A DNA stretch of 10,928 nucleotides from contig JAEUQL010000083.1 of NCBI GenBank assembly GCA_016789295.1, positions 1 to 10,928 on the forward strand, read 5' to 3'. The notes below the pieces were generated by a model. It saw only the letters and a program-made list of their open reading frames with translations, did no database searches and had not been told where the DNA came from. Source of the stretch: Blastocatellia bacterium. Lineage in GTDB: Bacteria; Acidobacteriota; Blastocatellia; Chloracidobacteriales; JADJPF01. The number at the start of each line of letters is the position of its first letter. Within the stretch, counting starts at the first letter, position 1. A program made the position numbers and the translations under genes. Shown one piece after another: positions 1-6,337 of this stretch.

Positions 1-2254
1 TTGTAAAACTTGGCCTTGTAAGAGGTGCTTTCATTGCTTGATGTGCTGCTCTAGCTTTGTCATACATCTTCTTGGATTCTGTCAGTTCTACCTTTGCGTC
101 TACCTTTTTTCCTTGCAGATTAAGAGCTTCTCCTAATCCCTTCTTGATCTCGGCTGTGTATACCAATTGAGAAGTTCCTAGCTCTTTTGAAAGCTCTATA
201 GCTTTTCTATAGTTGTCCTCTGATGTTTTATAGTCTTCCAAAAGCCCATGAATTTTTCCCTTGTAGATAGACATTGCTAGCAAATCCTCTTTTTGAGCCA
301 TAGGATCTTTTGAACTAAAGTTTTTGGCTTTCTCTAATAGATTTAATGCTTCTTCTTTCTTTCCTTGTGAAGCTTTTATTGTTGCTAGAAAGGTGTAATA
401 GTCTATTCTGTATGCAGGTACATCATATTGATCACAAATCGATATTGCATGCCTGATATATGCTTCTGCTACATTTGGCATCTTCATCTTGTCAGCAGTT
501 ACACCTTGAAAACCTGCAAACCTAGCTGCGAAAGCTGCAAGCCTTCTATTTCCTTCTTCGTTCTTTAAGCTCTTTTTCAACCCTTCCAAACCATCAGTAA
601 ATGCCAATGTGTCATCATCAGTCATTTCAATGCGATTGTTGGTTCCCACACTTAGAGGAGTTAGAATGACATTTCCAGCATCTATCTGAGAAAAGATTTT
701 GATACTTTGATCATTCAACACTACAGAATTTGGAATATTTCCTTCTCCATAAGCAAGTTGACTGCTAATGAAGATTAAGCCAGCTTGACATAACTTATAA
801 CCTGCATCATTTGAAACCTTCAAAAACTCTTCTACTTCGCTTTTTGCCTCTTTGTACCTGAAGCCTTTAAAGTAAAACCTAGATAAGACAGTTGCATTGT
901 AGGCAACTTCTACATCAGCACCATTTTGCTTAAAGATGGCTTTTGCTCTTTCTAGCTTTGGTATGTACTCACCAAAGTTATCTATAGCTGGAACTCTGTC
1001 TATTTCACTTCTTGTTCTTCTAGCTTCTAAAAGAACTCCTGCTTTGTTCAAAGACAGATTGCTGTAATAACTGACCAGATCGACACCAAGACGATCTCCA
1101 GTCTTTTGCAACATTGCATCAGCCAAACCTTTGGCTTGTGAAAGATAGCTTTGTGCAGCAGCGTTGTCGTACTTCATCAAACTAGTTAAATACTGATCGA
1201 TGTTTTCATCTATCAGATCATAACGGGTCCTTTCTACTTTGAGATTCTTTGTCTTCTCTATTCTCTTTAGCTGGTTATCGCAGTTTGAGCCTGTAAGTGC
1301 ACAGTAAATCTTATAGTCTTCTACTGCTTGGTCTAGAAGCATCAGCTTTTCTGCTGCTGTTGCCCTTGTCAGATAGGCTATACTGTCATTCGCGTTAGAC
1401 TTGATCTTTTCTGAAGCATCTTCAAACGCCTTTGCAAGTTTGACTGGGTCAACTTCACTATTTACTACCTCTATTGCCTTCACTTCTGCAATCTTTTCTT
1501 CTTTTACTCTGTCAGCAGCTTCTTTTATCTGTTTCATTTCTATATCGCGAGAATAGACGACATAGAACATTATCCCCAAAATACCAATTGCTAGAATCAC
1601 TGCTGCTACTTTTAGGTAATGTCTTGCACCCTTCGTTTGAACTTCTTCTATCTTAATCTTTTCTGTCTTAACTTCTTCGGTTTGGCTTGCATTGTTGATG
1701 CTTGGCTGCTCTGTTTCTGCTTTTACAAGTGCTGTTTCAATAACACTCTCTTGCTTATCTGCACTGCCTTCTTCTTTTTCTACTTTTTCTACCTTCTGAC
1801 TTTCCTTTTTAGCTTCTTTTTCATTATCAGCTTGATCATTGACTGTCTTTTTCTGATTAGGAGCCATCATTCCATAAACTACTCTGGACTCATCTAGTAA
1901 CTCTGCATAAAGAGGATAATAGTGCTCTAGCTTCTCAAAACATTCTATGCAATAGGCTATATGGATATGAAAAAAATGTCTCTCTATAGCACTTGCTGAT
2001 GCTGACAATGCATACTTAAAGTCTTCTACATCTACGTGATAACGCATTATCTTTCTTAGCTTTATCTTATGTGTCAATTTCAGTGCTTCATATTTAGAAA
2101 GTGTCTCTACTTTTATACCTTCTTTTGTCTTTCCTTCTATTTCTACTGGCTCATCTTCTTCCAGTTCCCATAATTGACACTCAAAGTCTGTCAGCAAGTC
2201 TGGTGTTGCACCTATTAAGAAGTCTTCAAATATAGGATATTTTTTCTCTTCCAT
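1..2254 (-). CDS. Membrane-anchored protein with HxxxCxxC anti-sigma-like motif and extracytoplasmic TPR-like helices (C-terminus missing)
   Basis: The frame is open from the ATG at 2252-2254 to the left edge, giving about 751 codons with no stop in the window. The N-terminal ~145 residues are helical and include H98-x3-C102-x2-C105, the zinc spacing of ZAS/zf-HC2 anti-sigma domains. Residues ~147-210 are a Lys/Glu-rich linker. One transmembrane helix follows at about 216-234, with positive residues (R211, K215) before it, so the N-terminus is probably cytoplasmic and the large C-terminal part extracytoplasmic. That part has TPR-like helical pairs, for example AYLTRATAAEKLMLLDQAV near 300 and the stretches near 660-735. 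Zinc-motif/TM/TPR proteins encoded near ECF sigma genes are known in Acidobacteriota and some carry a C-terminal CHAT domain; whether this one does cannot be seen. No sigma gene is visible upstream. The ribosome site is weak (CAGGG, well upstream). The exact function is unknown. Confidence 0.85.
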   Translation of the reverse strand, partial: MEEKKYPIFEDFLIGATPDLLTDFECQLWELEEDEPVEIEGKTKEGIKVETLSKYEALKLTHKIKLRKIMRYHVDVEDFKYALSASASAIERHFFHIHIAYCIECFEKLEHYYPLYAELLDESRVVYGMMAPNQKKTVNDQADNEKEAKKESQKVEKVEKEEGSADKQESVIETALVKAETEQPSINNASQTEEVKTEKIKIEEVQTKGARHYLKVAAVILAIGILGIMFYVVYSRDIEMKQIKEAADRVKEEKIAEVKAIEVVNSEVDPVKLAKAFEDASEKIKSNANDSIAYLTRATAAEKLMLLDQAVEDYKIYCALTGSNCDNQLKRIEKTKNLKVERTRYDLIDENIDQYLTSLMKYDNAAAQSYLSQAKGLADAMLQKTGDRLGVDLVSYYSNLSLNKAGVLLEARRTRSEIDRVPAIDNFGEYIPKLERAKAIFKQNGADVEVAYNATVLSRFYFKGFRYKEAKSEVEEFLKVSNDAGYKLCQAGLIFISSQLAYGEGNIPNSVVLNDQSIKIFSQIDAGNVILTPLSVGTNNRIEMTDDDTLAFTDGLEGLKKSLKNEEGNRRLAAFAARFAGFQGVTADKMKMPNVAEAYIRHAISICDQYDVPAYRIDYYTFLATIKASQGKKEEALNLLEKAKNFSSKDPMAQKEDLLAMSIYKGKIHGLLEDYKTSEDNYRKAIELSKELGTSQLVYTAEIKKGLGEALNLQGKKVDAKVELTESKKMYDKARAAHQAMKAPLTRPSFT

Positions 2255-2296
2255 ATTTTTTGATGATTGCCCTGAAGGTGAAAATTTGACGAGCCG

Positions 2297-2327
2297 ATTG
2301 TATCACAAAGCTAACCATAAACATCAA
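2297..2327 (-). promoter_or_regulatory. Candidate promoter for the HxxxCxxC/TPR gene
   Basis: On the minus strand TACAAT (2302-2297, five of six matches to TATAAT) is preceded by TGA, giving an extended -10 (TGnTACAAT). TTGATG (2327-2322) lies 19 bp upstream as a possible -35; this spacing is long, so the extended -10 may matter more. Transcription would start near 2290, leaving a leader of roughly 35 nt before the ATG at 2254. The call rests on motifs only. Confidence 0.35.
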
Positions 2328-2363
2328 GTTTTTATTGCTTATGCACAACTACAAACAGAGATA

Positions 2364-2436
2364 GACCTATAAGGTAGGGTTTTACAGTAGCCGGTTGCCT
2401 CACTACTTAGGGTGATCACCCCATCTACCTATGGTC
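2364..2436. other. Foldable element of about 73 nt with a perfect 12-bp palindrome; function unknown
   Basis: The outer arms are GACCTATAAGGTAG (2364-2377) and CTACCTATGGTC (2425-2436). They are inverted copies if two bases are bulged in the left arm. Inside lie AGTAG (2386-2390) opposite CTACT (2403-2407), and the perfect palindrome GGGTGATCACCC (2410-2421). As RNA or extruded DNA this would make an outer stem closing two small hairpins, a three-way-junction shape. Alternatively GGGTGATCACCC is the operator of a dimeric regulator. It has no tRNA sequence landmarks. Its position between the TPR gene promoter and the half-site array does not show which gene it serves. Confidence 0.35.
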
Positions 2437-2514
2437 AATACTTCATTTCTGGTCTAAAACTGTTATAAGTTTCAAGAATGTTTGCTCAATCTTATTTTAT
2501 ACGTATCGGTAAAA

Positions 2515-2679
2515 GGCTTGAGGAGAATCAAAGTTGTCTCAACATGAGACAAATCTGGCTCGACTTGAGACAACTATTGGCTCTGAGCCAGCAATTGATG
2601 CCTGTCAGTGAGCGATAAACGGCTACAACTTGAGCCAACATATGGCTGCAACTGAGCCAATTTTGGGTCAAGTTAAGGC
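2515..2679. repeat. Half-site array, block 1: short inverted repeats on a 21-23 bp period
   Basis: Left half-sites resembling GKCTC start at 2515 (GGCTT), 2536, 2557, 2579, 2600, 2621, 2644 and 2665, with steps of 21, 21, 22, 21, 21, 23 and 21 bp. Most are followed about 10 bp later by an inverted partner resembling GAGMC (2546, 2567, 2585, 2610, 2632, 2654, 2675), so half-sites alternate in orientation roughly once per helical turn. The best units are TTGTCTC-AACAT-GAGACAA (2534-2552, 7-bp perfect arms) and TGGCTC-T-GAGCCA (2578-2590). The units are too diverged and too close for CRISPR repeats with spacers. Helical phasing suggests cooperative binding of a dimeric protein on one DNA face, but no cognate protein is known. 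Confidence 0.75.
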
Positions 2680-2825
2680 AACTGTTGTTTGATCTCGCCA
2701 GAGTGTGTTAATTAAGCGTCTTAAAAGTAGTCAAATAGATTTATGAGTGTCTCAAGTTGAGCTATAAATGTCTCACTCGGAGCCACTACTTGTCTCACTC
2801 AGAGTCATTCATCGCTCACTGACAG
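2602..2825. repeat. 15-bp exact inverted repeat linking the two array blocks
   Basis: CTGTCAGTGAGCGAT (2602-2616) in block 1 is the exact reverse complement of ATCGCTCACTGACAG (2811-2825) in block 2. The match extends imperfectly over about 25 bp (2595-2619 against 2808-2832, four mismatches). The two arms are the least unit-like parts of their blocks, so their close match may mean recent copying between blocks, or pairing across a ~194 nt loop. Confidence 0.7.
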
Positions 2826-2917
2826 CCATTAACGGCTCTCTTGCAGACATAGATAAGATCACTTTCTGCCACTCATTGCTCGACTGATATCAAAAGTAGT
2901 TAAGTCATTTAGATTTG
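2723..2917 (+). repeat. Near-direct repeats flanking array block 2
   Basis: AAAAGTAGT at 2723-2731 recurs exactly at 2892-2900. After the shared YAA, both copies go on to TAGATTT; the second copy has about six extra bases (GTCATT). The pair encloses array block 2. This could be the trace of a segmental duplication or insertion, or chance in AT-rich sequence. Confidence 0.4.
2749..2848. repeat. Half-site array, block 2: same motif and phase pattern as block 1
   Basis: Left half-sites start at 2749 (GTCTC), 2770 (GTCTC), 2792 (GTCTC), 2813 (CGCTC) and 2834 (GGCTC), with steps of 21, 22, 21 and 21 bp. This is the same step pattern as the first five full units of block 1. Inverted partners lie about 10 bp downstream: GAGCT 2759, GAGCC 2780, GAGTC 2802, then weaker ones in the last two units. 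A further GCTC at 2878-2881 roughly keeps the phase, so the block may fade out rather than stop. The sequence between blocks (2680-2748) has no clear units. Confidence 0.7.
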
Positions 2918-2939
2918 ATTAAGAAATTTATACAGAACT

Positions 2940-2982
2940 AACTTTTCAAAGTTGTGTAATTAACATTTCTCTTTCGGAAATG
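2940..2982. promoter_or_regulatory. Two adjacent palindromes upstream of ric, possible operators
   Basis: AACTTT-TC-AAAGTT (2940-2953) is a palindrome with perfect 6-bp arms. CATTTC-TCTTTCG-GAAATG (2964-2982) has perfect 6-bp arms around 7 bp. They lie about 40-80 bp upstream of the CRP-type site and could bind a second regulator of ric. They resemble no motif I can name with confidence. Confidence 0.3.
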
Positions 2983-3021
2983 ACCAAAAATGGAAAAGTT
3001 TCTGGAAAAATTTGCTGTGCC

Positions 3022-3060
3022 TGTGACCTAAGTCACCGTCTCTTAGTTCTTTTTTAACAT
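3022..3060 (+). promoter_or_regulatory. CRP-type operator and likely -10 of the ric promoter
   Basis: TGTGA-CCTAAG-TCACC (3022-3037) matches the CRP-class pattern TGTGA-N6-TCACA at nine of ten defined bases, and contains the perfect inverted repeat GTGAC-CTAA-GTCAC. A possible -10, TAACAT, lies at 3055-3060. With a start near 3067 the operator centre (3029.5) is about 38 bp upstream, close to the -41.5 typical of class II activation. The -35 region is poor, as expected for an activator-dependent promoter. The neighbouring Crp/Fnr gene has recognition-helix residues that fit this half-site. Confidence 0.6.
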
Positions 3061-3091
3061 AGACTTTCCTTAAAAGATACGGAGGTGCAAA

Positions 3092-3835
3092 ATGGCTACA
3101 GTTTCTATAAATCTTGATCTGAAGCAGACTGTTGGTAGCACAATCGAAAGCTATCCTACTTCACTGGAAGTTTTTGAAAAGTTTGGAATTGACTACTGTT
3201 GTGGTGGCAAAAAAAGCTTAGAAGAAGCATGTTTAGAGCGTGGCATAGAGCCGGAAAAACTAATGAGTGCTATTGATAAAGCCAATGCTGCAAGTAACTC
3301 CACATTCCAAGACTCGATAGATTGGACTAAGGCATCACTTCGAGAACTGATAGGCTACATAATTGCAAAACACCATACATATACTCTTTCAGAGATAGAA
3401 AGACTTGGTAGACTGAGTGAAAAAGTTGTCTCTGTCTATGCAGAAAAGCAACCGAGTCTTTACAGAGTACAAGAGCTGTTTTTAGAACTAGCAGAAGATC
3501 TAAAACCACATCTGATGAAGGAAGAGAATATACTATTTCCTTACATTAGAAGACTTGAAGAAGAGGCCAAACTGCCAATAGCTTTTTTTGGTTCTGTAAC
3601 AAATCCCATACAGATGATGGACACTGAACACGAAAAGGCGGGAGCTATTTTGAAAGAGCTGAAACACTTGACCCAAGACTACACTCCACCACCAGATGTA
3701 TGCTTTACATACAAAAGATTCTTTGATGGCCTGAAAGAGTTTGAGGCTGACCTACATCGACATATAAATCTAGAAAGCAACATTCTCTTTCCAAGAGCTA
3801 TTAGGCTTGAAGCAAGCTATAGAGTTTTAGTGTAG
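3092..3835 (+). CDS. ric: Iron-sulfur cluster repair di-iron protein (RIC/YtfE/ScdA family)
   Basis: Cytoplasmic non-haem di-iron protein of the family that restores iron-sulfur clusters damaged by nitric oxide or peroxide. Of its 247 residues, 1-60 form the ScdA_N (DUF542) domain with the signature DYCCGGK at 34-40. Residues ~85-240 are the hemerythrin-like four-helix bundle. Likely iron ligands by comparison with YtfE are H95 (in HH 94-95), H140 and E144 (HLMKEEN), H180 (DTEH), and H224 and E228 (HINLESN), so the site looks complete. The length is usual for the family. The start is fixed by GGAGG at 3081-3085, six bases before the ATG. The gene ends with tandem stops TAG TAA (3833-3838) directly against the convergent Crp/Fnr gene. 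A CRP-type operator at 3022-3037 suggests control by that neighbour. Confidence 0.95.
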   Translation: MATVSINLDLKQTVGSTIESYPTSLEVFEKFGIDYCCGGKKSLEEACLERGIEPEKLMSAIDKANAASNSTFQDSIDWTKASLRELIGYIIAKHHTYTLSEIERLGRLSEKVVSVYAEKQPSLYRVQELFLELAEDLKPHLMKEENILFPYIRRLEEEAKLPIAFFGSVTNPIQMMDTEHEKAGAILKELKHLTQDYTPPPDVCFTYKRFFDGLKEFEADLHRHINLESNILFPRAIRLEASYRVLV

Positions 3836-3838
3836 TAA

Positions 3839-4537
3839 CTAATAGCCTTCTATATCTGCATACTCTATGAGGCGTTGTAAGTCAGGTATGGTAACTGTCC
3901 GACCTTCTACTTTTATCAGGCCATCGTGTTGCAATCGACTCATTGCTCTTGACACAACTTCCCTTACCGAACCTACTTGAGAAGCGATCTGGTGGTTTGT
4001 CAAGCCAAGTTCAAAAGATGGACTATGCTGTGAGAATTCTTCTTTCAACTTGGCTTGCTGTATCAGAAGTCGTGCAATACGCTGGCCTACTTCGCGAAGT
4101 GATAGAAACTCTATGGTCTCTGCACACTGGCGTAGCCTCTTAGAAATTACCGACAGAGCAGAGATTGCTATTTGTGGATGTTGCAGGCAAAGGTTTAGCA
4201 CATCATTCTTTTCAATGTAAAGAAGCGTTGAATCCTCATTTGCTATAACGGTTGATGGATAGAGGCCACCATCAAAGACAGGGATTTCAGCTATTGTAGA
4301 GCCTGTGCGTTCTACATGAATAACCTGTTCCCTTCCTTCAGGATTTATTCGCACAGCACGAACAGAGCCTTTTGCTACTACAAAAAGCCCTTTTGCTTGA
4401 GCACCTCCAAAAAATATCACTTCTCCACGTTTGTAGCGTTTTTCGAAAGCCCGTTCAGAAAGAGCTTCTAGATACTTTATCTCCAATTTTCTAAAGAGCT
4501 GGGTTTTTTTTATAGCTTCTACTTTGTTTATTGACAT
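3839..4537 (-). CDS. Crp/Fnr-family transcriptional regulator
   Basis: Cytoplasmic DNA-binding regulator, 232 residues from the ATG at 4537. An N-terminal cyclic-nucleotide-type sensory barrel (~15-125) is followed by the dimer helix (~125-160) and a winged helix-turn-helix (~179-215). The recognition helix reads V-R-E-V-V-S-R (191-197), matching R180, E181 and R185 of E. coli CRP and predicting a TGTGA half-site, as found before ric. The phosphate-binding segment reads AEIPVFDGGLYPST (83-96), with Pro where CRP has Arg82, so cAMP is an unlikely ligand. There is no FNR-like N-terminal cysteine cluster; an NO- or redox-sensing cofactor is possible but not shown. The open frame continues to a TTG at 4639 (266 residues), but that start lacks a ribosome site, whereas AGGA lies three bases before the ATG. 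It converges with ric across only 3 bp. Confidence 0.9.
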   Translation of the reverse strand: MSINKVEAIKKTQLFRKLEIKYLEALSERAFEKRYKRGEVIFFGGAQAKGLFVVAKGSVRAVRINPEGREQVIHVERTGSTIAEIPVFDGGLYPSTVIANEDSTLLYIEKNDVLNLCLQHPQIAISALSVISKRLRQCAETIEFLSLREVGQRIARLLIQQAKLKEEFSQHSPSFELGLTNHQIASQVGSVREVVSRAMSRLQHDGLIKVEGRTVTIPDLQRLIEYADIEGY

Positions 4538-4627
4538 CTTTCCTAGCCTTGAAGTTGTCTGGGCACTTTCGCAAACCCACTCAGAGTTTTCTCTAGATGA
4601 GGTTGTATCGCCATTCTGAATTAGACT

Positions 4628-4657
4628 TTTATCACACAATTTTCAACAAAAGCTCAA
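4628..4657 (-). promoter_or_regulatory. Candidate promoter for the Crp/Fnr gene
   Basis: On the minus strand TTGAGC (4657-4652) and GATAAA (4633-4628) are 18 bp apart; GATAAA is preceded by TGT, an extended -10 feature. Transcription would start near 4621, inside the longer TTG-started reading frame, and leave a leader of about 85 nt before the ATG at 4537. This would support the shorter protein. Motif evidence only. Confidence 0.3.
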
Positions 4658-4700
4658 AGCTACAGAAGCGTCAAGGAAGTTTTCAATAGAACTTTGAGCT
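4651..4700. repeat. 9-bp perfect inverted repeat between the TIG and Crp/Fnr genes
   Basis: AGCTCAAAG (4651-4659) and CTTTGAGCT (4692-4700) are perfect inverted copies separated by 32 bp. It lies just after the stop of the TIG gene and overlaps the candidate promoter of the regulator gene. It could be an operator pair for autoregulation or a weak transcript-end structure. There is no long T tract after it on the minus strand, so it is not called a terminator. Confidence 0.4.
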
Positions 4701-4722
4701 GTCTTGCCAATTCCAACTTCTA

Positions 4723-6198
4723 CTAGTTTAATGGCAGTAGAACAGGTTTTGCTTCAAAACCAGCACTGTTTTTAACAACAAGTTCAATGGACTGCTCATC
4801 GCGCAGCATTTTTGGAAGGGTAACCACAACACGATCTCCAAACTTAGTTTTGATACTTCTGTCGGTTAAAACTTTCAACTTCACACCATTTGCTGTAATT
4901 AAAGGATTTAGACCCAACCCAAGACCAATAAAGCGTATCTCTTCTACCAATCCAGCTTCATTACGTAAGCGTTTAATAGTAGTCAAAACAGGAGCAAGCA
5001 GTCTAAAGTCTAAGCTATTGCTAACACGCTTACTATCCTCTACTTTGATCTCTGCACCAGTCTCCCCATCTTCCGCTAAAGCCTCTTTTGGAATCTCTAC
5101 TTGGAGTTGGTTAGAGTTTATAAAACTTGTACTCAATTGCATCTGACCCTTTTGTGAAGAGAGAAAGACTAAAGAAGCTGGTGTAAAGTTTTCACCATAA
5201 AGAACCAGTGAAGTAGGCTTATCTACTCCGACTACACTATTTTTAGAAAGTGTTCTAAGCAGGAGTTCAGGAGTTGCAGTCATGCCATCCGAGACAATCA
5301 CTTGGAATGACTGTACATCAGCTCTTCTTCCATCTGTAACATAAGCAACAAATATACCTTTTCCAGGCTCTACAGCCTTTAGTTGAAGGCTATTTGGGCC
5401 TACAAGAGTGTTGGCTAGGCGTGAAGCAAAAGAAAGGAAAAGGAATCCATATGTTACAGGTCTGTTCTGTTGAGAAGTTGAAGCAAAGTTGAGTCTTACA
5501 CGCTCCTTCAACCTCAACTCCATATCGCCAATCTGACCTACGAATTTGGGAGCCTGCTCTGGTTCTTCAGTACTGCTGTCAACAACTCTCATTGAGTAGA
5601 CAGAGCGTTTGACTTGTCCAGCAACAAACTGAATATTATTACCATTTCTGACAGTAAATACCTCAGATATACTAACAAAAAAGACTGCAACTCCTTGATT
5701 TTGTGCTGTGATGTCCCAGACCACTACAGCAGGATTTTCAGAAGGTAGAACGTCTATTTTCACAGATGCAGCACGTTGCATCTGCTTGCGACTCTCTTTC
5801 TTATCTTCGAGCACAACTCGTGGAGTGACTGCAATCACACCAGCAAAGTAGGGATCATTTTCAGGATCAGAAAAACTGAATCTGACTCGGATTTTTTCAC
5901 CAACCTTGATCGTCTGTGTGAGTGGGCTGATATCGATCACGGGTGGGCTGTTGGTGAGCGAACTGGATGCAGAGATCTTGCTGTAGTCACCCGATGTTCT
6001 GGTCTCTGTAGCCAAGATCTGCGTACTGCTTGAAAGCATTACAGGAAAGTTAGTATCTGTTTGAAGATTGCTTGGAGAGACAGTGCTTGGCAAAACTTTT
6101 GTTGAAAAGTCAAAGCCTTGTGCAAAAGCTTTGTCTATCGATAGAAAAATTATTATTGAAAGTAGTATAGAAAGTCTCACAGTTTTATAAATACACAT
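4723..6198 (-). CDS. Secreted protein with Ig-like and IPT/TIG domains
   Basis: Exported protein of 491 residues with no recognised catalytic motif, probably a surface or periplasmic binding or structural protein. Residues 1-26 form a clear signal peptide (MCIYKTVRLS, a hydrophobic core, then AFA before Q27). After a Ser/Thr-rich linker (~35-83) come an Ig/cadherin-like domain (~84-205, PPVIDI..VGEKIRVRFSFSDPENDPY), a second beta-rich domain (~215-305, ending FQVIVSD), a TIG domain (~318-400, SLVLYGENFTPASLVFLSS) and a second TIG-like domain (~405-490). The frame stays open upstream to 6516, but that stretch has no signal peptide and overlaps the divergent cyclase gene, so the ATG at 6198 is preferred. 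The ribosome site (GGGG 9 bases upstream) is weak. It faces the same way as the Crp/Fnr gene, 185 bp away. Confidence 0.85.
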   Translation of the reverse strand: MCIYKTVRLSILLSIIIFLSIDKAFAQGFDFSTKVLPSTVSPSNLQTDTNFPVMLSSSTQILATETRTSGDYSKISASSSLTNSPPVIDISPLTQTIKVGEKIRVRFSFSDPENDPYFAGVIAVTPRVVLEDKKESRKQMQRAASVKIDVLPSENPAVVVWDITAQNQGVAVFFVSISEVFTVRNGNNIQFVAGQVKRSVYSMRVVDSSTEEPEQAPKFVGQIGDMELRLKERVRLNFASTSQQNRPVTYGFLFLSFASRLANTLVGPNSLQLKAVEPGKGIFVAYVTDGRRADVQSFQVIVSDGMTATPELLLRTLSKNSVVGVDKPTSLVLYGENFTPASLVFLSSQKGQMQLSTSFINSNQLQVEIPKEALAEDGETGAEIKVEDSKRVSNSLDFRLLAPVLTTIKRLRNEAGLVEEIRFIGLGLGLNPLITANGVKLKVLTDRSIKTKFGDRVVVTLPKMLRDEQSIELVVKNSAGFEAKPVLLPLN

Positions 6199-6272
6199 CT
6201 CTAATACCCCATTTTCACAAAATAGCTGAATGATAACAGAAAAAATGGCTTCAAAATGCAACTTTATCCGTG

Positions 6273-6300
6273 TTAGCCTCCAGACCAACAAGAGTATAAA
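6273..6300 (+). promoter_or_regulatory. Candidate promoter for the FHA-GGDEF gene
   Basis: TATAAA (6295-6300, five of six matches) follows TTAGCC (6273-6278, three of six) with a 16-bp spacer, in the 139-bp divergent gap between the TIG and cyclase genes. The leader would be about 30 nt. A second AT-rich hexamer, TATATT at 6313-6318, is an alternative -10. Weak evidence. Confidence 0.3.
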
Positions 6301-6337
6301 TTCTCTAGACTTTATATTGATATAGCAACTCTTTTGG

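Noticed and set aside
1474..1897. Plus-strand frames of 60 and 92 codons
   Set aside because: They are antisense shadows of the Lys/Glu-rich linker and membrane helix of the minus-strand gene, which gives Leu/Phe-rich translations.
2364..2436. tRNA gene (length 73 nt)
   Set aside because: There is no acceptor-stem/TPsiC/anticodon layout and no GTTCRANNC sequence. The fold has two inner hairpins, not three arms of tRNA size.
2515..2848. CRISPR array
   Set aside because: The units are short, diverged and almost contiguous, with no 26-40 nt unique spacers, and no cas gene is in the window.
2515..2848. Replication origin iterons
   Set aside because: The period would fit, but there is no rep or dnaA gene, no clear DnaA boxes and no AT-rich melting block arranged with them. 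Kept only as one possible reading.
2990..3016. Sigma-54 promoter before ric (TGG...TTGCT)
   Set aside because: The GG and GC elements are 2 bp too close and the -24 box lacks CAC.
4538..4639. N-terminal extension of the Crp/Fnr regulator from TTG 4639
   Set aside because: It has no ribosome site, adds 34 residues unlike the family, and a candidate promoter falls within it.
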